From NCBI GenBank assembly GCA_039707465.1, contig CM077647.1, forward strand, positions 114,702,610 to 114,766,609: a stretch of 64,000 nt of DNA, written 5' to 3'. Position numbers and translations under genes: made by a program. Shown here one piece after another: positions 57,761 through 64,000 of the stretch. The first letter of the stretch is position 1. Every line of letters begins with the position of its first letter. The notes below the pieces were generated by a model. The model searched no databases, was not told the DNA's origin, and worked only from the letters and a program-made list of their open reading frames with translations. This DNA is from Rhabdophis nuchalis. Its lineage: Eukaryota; Chordata; Lepidosauria; Squamata; Natricidae.

Positions 57761-57884
57761 GCGCTCCCCTCCCCCGCCCGTTTGCTCGCGGGTGGGGGGA
57801 GGGAAAGAGGAAGAGCCGCACCCGAGGGGCCAAAGAGCCGCTCGTGGCTCGCGAGCCGCAGTTTGCCGACCACTGGTTTAGGAG

Positions 57885-58733
57885 ATTGTATATTCCTTCC
57901 TCCTTGTTAGGCAGATTTTAGTTTATATTCCTATCTCCTGAGGAAAACCAAAGAGGATTTTGACTCTTTTTAGATCTGTTCCTAGAGTGATAAGTCATCG
58001 TCTCTAGAAGTGACTTAACATCTTAACATTCTTTTGAAACAAGGGTCATGGAGGGCAGGGGAAAATTAAGTTGCTTTCCATGTGTGAAGACCTGAATCCA
58101 AATCTGGCAATATTTATTTACTTTAGAGCAGAGTTTCTCCATCTCAGCAATTTTAAGATGTTTGGAGTTCATGCTGCTGGAAATTCTAGAAACTGAGTCT
58201 TAAAGTTACTGAGAAATGCTGCTATAGAGCATAGAGAAGCAGTTTTATGCTTTAGAAATAACTATTTTTAATGTTGGGGCTTTGGTACATTCTCTTTCTT
58301 CATTACCATTTGGGGTACATGAATAAATAGTAAATACTATACGGATCATAACACTACTTTGAAAAAGTAAATTTATACATGGATATTTGGATACTAATCA
58401 GTAAAATCTGGGACACTTCTCACCTTATTGTTACAAACTGAGAGTTAACATAAAATAGGTTTTACAAGCGGCCTGGGAGTTTCTGTGAATTTTCTTTTTC
58501 AAGAAGGATCTACAAAATATGATGTATAATTATATATACATTATATATAAATTATATATAAATATACAACCAATTTCATTGTAATTTTAGTACAATGACA
58601 ATAAATATTATTATTATTATAATTACAATAAATGCATCTAAAAAAGCAGAAAATATAAATAAAGCAAGGCAGAACAGGATACCTTATCTCTAATTCTAAT
58701 ATGCAACTTATATAGAATTATAATCAAATACAG
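57885..58733. other. Unassigned DNA containing one short TIR element
   Basis: Only the 93-base element at 58129-58221 and AT-rich repeats near 58530-58620 stand out. Confidence 0.5.
58129..58221. mobile_element. Short hAT-like element (93 bp)
   Basis: CAGAGTTTCTCCATCTCAGC and AGTTACTGAGAAATGCTG are imperfect inverted repeats. The flanks CTTTAGAG and CTATAGAG match at 7 of 8 positions. Confidence 0.6.
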
Positions 58734-59818
58734 GTAGTCCTCGAGTTACGAATGTAATGGTGTCTGCCAAGTATATTCATAACCGGAGAATTTGTAGGAG
58801 TGAATTATATAGCTTGACCGTGATCACTCTCTGCTTTTGCCTACGCATTCGCTAATCAAATACACAGGTTGTTAAGGGCACATGAGGTATTTCAGGGTGG
58901 GGAAGGCCATGGAGGGAGGCTAGTGCTTTCTCCACCTACTGAGATATTTCATACTCCCCTTCCCCCCAAAAATCCGGGTTATTTACCTTATGTAGATCTT
59001 GACAATCATGAAGCTCCACACTCCACCTTCTCTGCCATAGTTTTGCTTTAAGCAAAAGCTTATTGAGGCTTACAGGGACGAGATATTGTGTCCCTATACG
59101 TTCCAGTCATTTTTACAAAAAGCCTCTGCTGCTGTGAACTGAGCAGGGCTCATGCGTCCCTCCAGGCCTCAGTTCTCGGCCGCAAAGACTTAAGGAAAGG
59201 CCTTCTAAGTGCCAAAGGACTTGAGGAAAGGCCTTTGCCGCTGTAAACAGGCCCAGAGGGATGCATGCGCCCCTCCTGGTCTCTGTTCTTGATATCAAAA
59301 GGTTTTTGCAAAAATGATCAGAGCCTATAAGGATACAATCTCTCAGCCTAGAAGGCCTCAGCAAGTCTTTGTTCAAGGGTTTTTGCTTCGGTGATTCAGG
59401 CCTTTCCACCATTTGCAAAGCCTTTTGCTGCAGATCTCATCTAGGCTTCCATTTACAGAGAACAGAGGCCCAAAGTACCATGAGATCAGGCAAGATCAAT
59501 AACACAACATCTCATGCTTCTGATTTCATGTGATCTTGCGGTATTTTATGCCTCTGCAAAGGCATCGAAGGCCTGAAGCATCAAAACTGAAAGCTCGCTA
59601 GATCTTCACAAGGTGAGTATCCACAGGTCTAGTGCCTGTGGCCACCCGGCATGGGAAGGAAATAGGCAGGGCAAATGTTGCAGAGCCTCTGCTGTTGTTC
59701 ATAAAGGTGAACGACTGCTGTGATGCTGCAACATTTATAATTTCAGAACTCGGTCATAAGTACTTGGGAGGGCTATGTCATAACTTTGAACAGTGGCTAA
59801 GTGAACTGGGGATTACCT
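58734..59818. mobile_element. GTAGTCCTCG-type TIR element (about 1.1 kb, tentative)
   Basis: The left end ACAGGTAGTCCTCGAGTTACG and the right end GGTCATAAG...GGGATTACCTAT look like two decayed ends of one inverted-repeat family. The interior repeats AAAGGCCT-like motifs and has no recognised protein. Confidence 0.4.
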
Positions 59819-59916
59819 ATAATATGTTAAAAAGTGGATTAAAAGTCCTCCAGTGAAAGGATACAAAATTGGTTCCATTGGAAAAAGTTGAGTCATGAAT
59901 TTTAAACCACTTGGGG

Positions 59917-60319
59917 CAGTGATGGCAAACCTTTTTAGACTCATGTGCCATAAAGGGGGGGAGCGCCAGTGTGCTGCACCCATAATGCAATGGCCGCCCC
60001 CCAATGCACATGCACGCATGACAGGCGCTCCCCCCCATTTTTTACATGCTTCCAGTTTGCTCATGGCATCATTTTTAGTTCTCTGGAGGCTTCAGGGAAG
60101 CTCCTGAAACCTCCGAAGGGCTTCCGGGGGGAGCTGTTTTCGCCCTCCCCGGGCTCATATAAAGCCTGGGGAGGACGAAAAATGGCTTGAAAAATGGCTG
60201 AATCAGTTGGCCAGCACGCGCATGCATGCTGGCCAGCTGACAGGGCAATGTCTTGCGTGCCCTGCCAAATGGCTCCCCGTGCTACCAGTGGCACGTGTGC
60301 CATAGGTTCGCCATCACTG
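59917..60319. mobile_element. Non-autonomous hAT-like element, GATGGC family (403 bp)
   Basis: The ends CAGTGATGGCAAACC and GGTTCGCCATCACTG are inverted repeats. The flanking 8 bases, ACTTGGGG, are identical. The interior has CCTCCCCGGGCTC and CCTGGGGAGG segments, like the relative at 13902-14271. Confidence 0.88.
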
Positions 60320-60327
60320 ACTTGGGG

Positions 60328-60749
60328 AATCTCCATGGGCAGGGAATATATCTTGGGCACTGGTGATCAGTTTCACGGAGAAAGATTTTTCCATGGAGCA
60401 GAGAATTGTGGTTTCATGTGTTGTCTTCATCCCACAGATGGAGCTTCACTTGTTTGCGCAGCCCAGTTGCTGGCATGGTGCATATCTGGTCTGCAGACTG
60501 GGGGTTGGGGACCCCCTACAGCAGTCTCTGAGCTGTTTAAGTGTCAGCATATTGTCCCCAACAATTATTCCAATTACTTGATTAAATTTAAACATCATAT
60601 TTAACAACTCTTCTGGTCATCCATTTCCAAATTGTATTACTTGGTTTCTTTTGATAAAAGAAGCAAAATAGAATTTATTTTAAAAACTGTACCATTTTAA
60701 TGATAACTAAACATAAAAAGCTTTAGTAGTCAACATTCTGCTGTCATTT
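60328..60749. other. Unassigned DNA
   Basis: Nothing recognisable is seen. Confidence 0.5.
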
Positions 60750-60757
60750 TTCTACTA

Positions 60758-60885
60758 CAGGAGTGTCAAACTCACTTTATCAAGTGACGTATCAGGACTT
60801 TCCCCCCTCCCCTTTGCTAAAATGGGTGTGGGTGTGGCCAGCGTGTGACACATCCGGCACGCGGGTCAGGAGTTTGACAACCCTG
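60758..60885. mobile_element. Non-autonomous hAT-like element (128 bp)
   Basis: CAGGAGTGTCAAACTC and GAGTTTGACAACCCTG are inverted repeats. The flanks TTCTACTA and TTCTTCTA match at 7 of 8 positions. Confidence 0.7.
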
Positions 60886-61003
60886 TTCTTCTACCTTTGA
60901 GATACGGATGCTTCCTGTGAAAGAAAGGGAATCTTTTAAATCCAATTGTCAAACCTGGTAGCCATCTTTCACCTTTTGGATTTCAGGCCTGCCACATTTT
61001 CTA

Positions 61004-61313
61004 CTGTGGGAAAATGGGAGGGGGGAATTATATAGAGCGTGGATGCTATGTAGCCATAAAAACATTCTTTCTCAGAAAGTCAAGGTCAACTTGCCCTGCA
61101 GCTGCGATGAGTTGACTGGAAAGCATCTCCAATTTGGATGGTGCCTAATTGGATCATGTGATGGACATGTGGGTGCTGGGCAGAGAATTGAACTTTCTTC
61201 TGGGTGGGGAAAACTTGGAAACTTTCGGGTTTTCCCAGATGTGCCAATATATGGCATCTCTAATAAAATGGAACTTTGAGGAAACTCAAGCCTCAGAGTC
61301 TTATTTTGTTAGG
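61004..61313 (+). repeat. Possible solo LTR
   Basis: The segment begins TGTGGGAAAATGG and ends GGGGTGTCA. It has AATTATATAGAG near 61027 and AATAAA near 61263. No target duplication or matching second LTR is found, so this is tentative. Confidence 0.3.
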
Positions 61314-61319
61314 GGTGTC

Positions 61320-63310
61320 ACTTGGATCCTTGATGCCAGTCTAGCCAACTGACTAATTTGTGTCTGTGGCCTATAATGCTGTCCATTGCTCCATCTTCAT
61401 TTTTCCTTTAGTTTTCTCATCTTCCTCTACTTTCATTACCAGGTTTTCAAGATTGTTTTATTTTAATTACAGATGTTCCATTACTTATTTCATTAATCTC
61501 TTCTTCAGTTCCCAATCTAATCTGTTGTTTCCATTTTATTTGTCAAAGGTCTAAATTAATTCGATTTCTATAAATTGTGCATTATTATATTATTGCATAA
61601 GATGTCTCATTAAGCTTTTATATTCTTTATTCTTAACTGCATGAACTGTTGTCATTACATATATAAAAATATCTGATCAGTGAAAAATATAGTGTAGTCA
61701 TATTACTTCCTCAAATCTAAAATAAAGAAAAGAAAAACAATGGGAAAAATAGACAAAAGGAATCATTTTGCTCCAGTCAAAAATTGTCAGTGTTCTTGGC
61801 TTATCTTATAATTAAATCCATTCAGTGTGCTATCTTTTTTCCTTTACAGAAAGAAAATATTGTAGCTAATTACATCCAATCTGAGCCCAATTGTATTCAA
61901 TCCATCGCCAGAAGCTTATTTCTACTTGGATTCTTATATGTGATTCTAGGAGTCTTATGAAAAGTTATATTTGGATTGGAAGTATCAGATGTCTGGATTC
62001 AGGGCTCTCAAACATCATCCCATAAAGTGGACTCCATGTAGTGTCAGTCTTGAGGTCACCCTAGGCAACACATCTGGGTATTCCTGATGCAGATGTGGCA
62101 AAGTGTGTGACAACATTGCATTGCATAGCAAGGAAGATGAAACAGCATTTCATTGAACAAAGTGATTGAGCTGCCAATATCATAATTTCTCTCTGGTGTT
62201 TCTGGGCACTTTTATTGAAAGTAGTGTGGAAAGATTATGTTAGTGGTAGCTATAGCTGCTTCAATTTGGTATTCCTTATATGATAGATTTTAATTAAATA
62301 AAGCACAGATTGGTGTCTATTAGCAACTTCTGTATCCTGAGCCTGCTGGAATCTAACTTTTGCTCCCATGAGATAGTCAAGAAAAAATTAAGTCTGGTTG
62401 TCTGACATATTTCAGAATTTTGATCTCCCTTGAGAACAACAGCATTTCACTCAGTATTTTCATTAGAATATTAATCAGGATGAGATTATGATGCTGTTCT
62501 GCAAAATACCATAAATAATTGCCTTGAGGCAGAACAGCTGTTCTGCAAACTTTCATGAGGGAATTACTATCCAGCTGTCTAGAAAAGAAAATGGTATTTA
62601 CTTCCTTGATAATTTTTATAGCAATATCAGTATTTGTAGCATGAGAATTTGCTGTGAAAATGGGTGTGTTTCTGGATTTTTCCTTTTTTAATTTTCCAAT
62701 TAATATACTAAAGTTTAACTAGGAAATTTCCATAACAAATCATCTCTCTCTATGTTGGGGTGGCCTTCTCATTTCTACACTGATTTCTTTAGGTTGGCAT
62801 TAAAACTAATGCTGCAAGAATTTAATTTAATAGAAATGATGCTGTTTTTAGGAGCCTTCCAAAAGGTCAAGATGGTTATGATGATTACACAATTGAAACT
62901 TTTAATGTATATCACACATATGTATATCACTTTTAATGTATATCACACATATGAAAAAGCGTGGAGGATTGAATTTTTGTGGGTGTGCTTATTATGTTAA
63001 CTTTTTAAGCTCGTCTCCCAATAAAGAATTCCCCTGCCATTTTTTTAGGTAAAAGATGATTGTTTTCAAATTTCCAGGTACGAGTCTAAAATGATAAGGT
63101 GATAAAATAATCAGGTGATTAGACAACAAAACATGCTACCAGAAGTTTGCCAATCTAGACTGAGTAATAATATTTAAAAGTAAGAGGAGAGAAAAAAATG
63201 GAAGTGGAGAAAGAGAAAAGGAAGGGTAGGGCAAACAATTTATCTGAAGTGCAGCCTTCCCAGCCTAGTGACTTCCAGATGCATTGCAAGCACTCTTCTG
63301 CTCCTCAACA
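61320..63310. other. Unassigned AT-rich DNA
   Basis: No gene or clear repeat is recognised. A short duplication of GTATATCAC with ACATATG lies at 62908-62955. Confidence 0.5.
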
Positions 63311-63312
63311 AA

Positions 63313-63390
63313 TACCGTATTTTTCGGAGTATAAGACTCACCGAAGTATAAGATGCACCAAGGTTTTGAAGAGGCAAATTACAAAAAAAA
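63313..63390. mobile_element. ACCGTATTTTTC-type TIR element, left end
   Basis: TACCGTATTTTTCGGAGTATAAGAC matches the ends at 51010 and 56516. It runs into a GTAG array and its right end is not seen. Confidence 0.55.
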
Positions 63391-63535
63391 GTAGGTAGGT
63401 AGGTAGAGGGAGAGAGAGGGAGAAAGAGAAATACAGTAGGTAGGGAGAGAGAGAGAGAGAGACGGGGGGGAGAGAGAGAGAGAGAGAGAGAGAGAAATAC
63501 AGTAGGAGAGAGAATAGGTAGGTAAGTAGGTAGGT
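63390..63535. repeat. GTAG / GAGA compound microsatellite
   Basis: GTAG runs, GAGAGAGG runs and AAATACAGTAGG phrases form, on the reverse strand, the same mixture seen at 20.37-21.88 kb. Confidence 0.85.
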
Positions 63536-63537
63536 AC

Positions 63538-64000
63538 CGTGTTTCCCCGAAAGTAAGGCATGTCTTATATTATTTTTAAGCCACTAAATGTGACCTTGAT
63601 CTTATAATGGGGGGGGGGCTTATTGGTTTGGGCTTGCTAGTCGGCTGCTCTCTTGCGAATGGGCTTGGGGTTGAATGGCTGTGTTGCGCTGTCACAGCAG
63701 CAACACAGCAGCCATGAGGTGACCACGCTTGCAAGCAGCCGCCTGGCAATCCCCCTTTCCAGCCATGCAGAGGTAGGGGCATTCCGAAGGTGCTGAGCCG
63801 CGGGAGCACCTGTTTGCTGCCCTCCAGCTCCCGCGGCTTGGTGCCTTTGGAATGCCCCTATGTCTGCATGGCTGGAGACAATGTGCAGTGGGGGGTGTCT
63901 TTGGTTGGGGGCATCTGGCGGCTTTTAACATACACCCAGATCAAGGCGGCCGCTGAAGTCCAGAAGCCCGGCATTGAGGGAAGTTGAGAGAGAGAGAAAT
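63538..64000. mobile_element. ACCGTGTTTCCCC-type TIR element, cut by window end
   Basis: It starts ACCGTGTTTCCCCGAAAG. Inside are two hairpins: GCTGTGTTGC...GCAACACAGC near 63678-63713, and a large one at 63758-63876 with arms of about 50 bases and a loop of 19. The right end lies beyond the window. Confidence 0.6.

Larger units (their letters stand above)
56525..57875. mobile_element. Large non-autonomous hAT-like element (1351 bp)
   Basis: The ends CAGTGGTGGGCAAAC and GTTTGCCGACCACTG are the same as at 33824-35415. A perfect 8-base duplication, GTTTAGGA, flanks it (56517-56524 and 57876-57883). It contains the AGGTGTGGCCTGTTTTGTGG block, a TTTC array and GC-rich DNA. There is no transposase. 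Confidence 0.9.

Noticed and set aside
56775..57881. Long Pro/Arg/Ser-rich open frames on both strands
   Set aside because: They lie entirely within a non-autonomous hAT-like element bounded by TIRs and a target duplication; composition is driven by GC-rich repeats.

Overview
This window looks like squamate reptile DNA, probably from a snake, and it is almost entirely interspersed repeats. The host call rests on four things. There is a Sauria-type SINE whose 3' end has the Bov-B-like tail (17.07-17.40 kb). CR1 and L2-clade LINE tails are frequent. Short hAT-type elements carrying CAGTGGTGGG-like ends are dense. Large TTTC and CTAC tetranucleotide arrays are present. No rRNA, tRNA gene, CRISPR or prokaryotic operon is visible. 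The only hint of a host gene is one candidate first exon at 31.6 kb behind a GC-rich promoter-like stretch.

Layout. 0-5.0 kb: a decayed DIRS retrotransposon (gag, RT/RNase H, tyrosine recombinase, internal complementary region, right terminal repeat) cut by the window start. 5-10 kb: AT-rich DNA with an old CR1 and a SINE. 10.0-12.65 kb: an L2-clade LINE with a mutated active site. 13-17.4 kb: hAT-like elements, an inverted L2 tail, a Penelope-like remnant and the SINE. 17.6-19.6 kb: a complete, target-duplicated L1-type element that encodes only ORF1 (HAL1-like), with the reading frame intact. 20.3-22.6 kb: a CTAC-rich repeat interrupted by a hAT element and a CR1. 22.9-30.5 kb: more hAT-like elements and a CR1 split by one of them. 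33.8-36.6 kb: two large non-autonomous hAT-like elements. 38.6-46.6 kb: a long fold-back TIR element whose centre is occupied by a nearly intact DIRS retrotransposon (39.6-45.4 kb). 47.25-48.4 kb: a related TIR element containing tandem palindromes. 48.7-49.7 kb: an L2 3' end. 51.0-57.9 kb: a nest of a TIR element, a truncated Gypsy element, an L2 and a hAT-like element. 58.7-64 kb: further TIR elements and microsatellites.

How the parts work. The DIRS gag, RT/RNase H and tyrosine recombinase would together copy RNA into a circular DNA and integrate it by recombination. The inverted terminal repeats and the internal complementary region carry the end sequences needed to rebuild the junction. 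The ORF1-only element would need ORF2 protein from an L1 in trans. The hAT-like elements have no transposase and depend on one supplied elsewhere. The most interesting items are the HAL1-like element, the nearly intact DIRS with one frame break at a G run, the palindrome array at 47.4-48.4 kb, and the nested insertion histories that can be read from target-site duplications.
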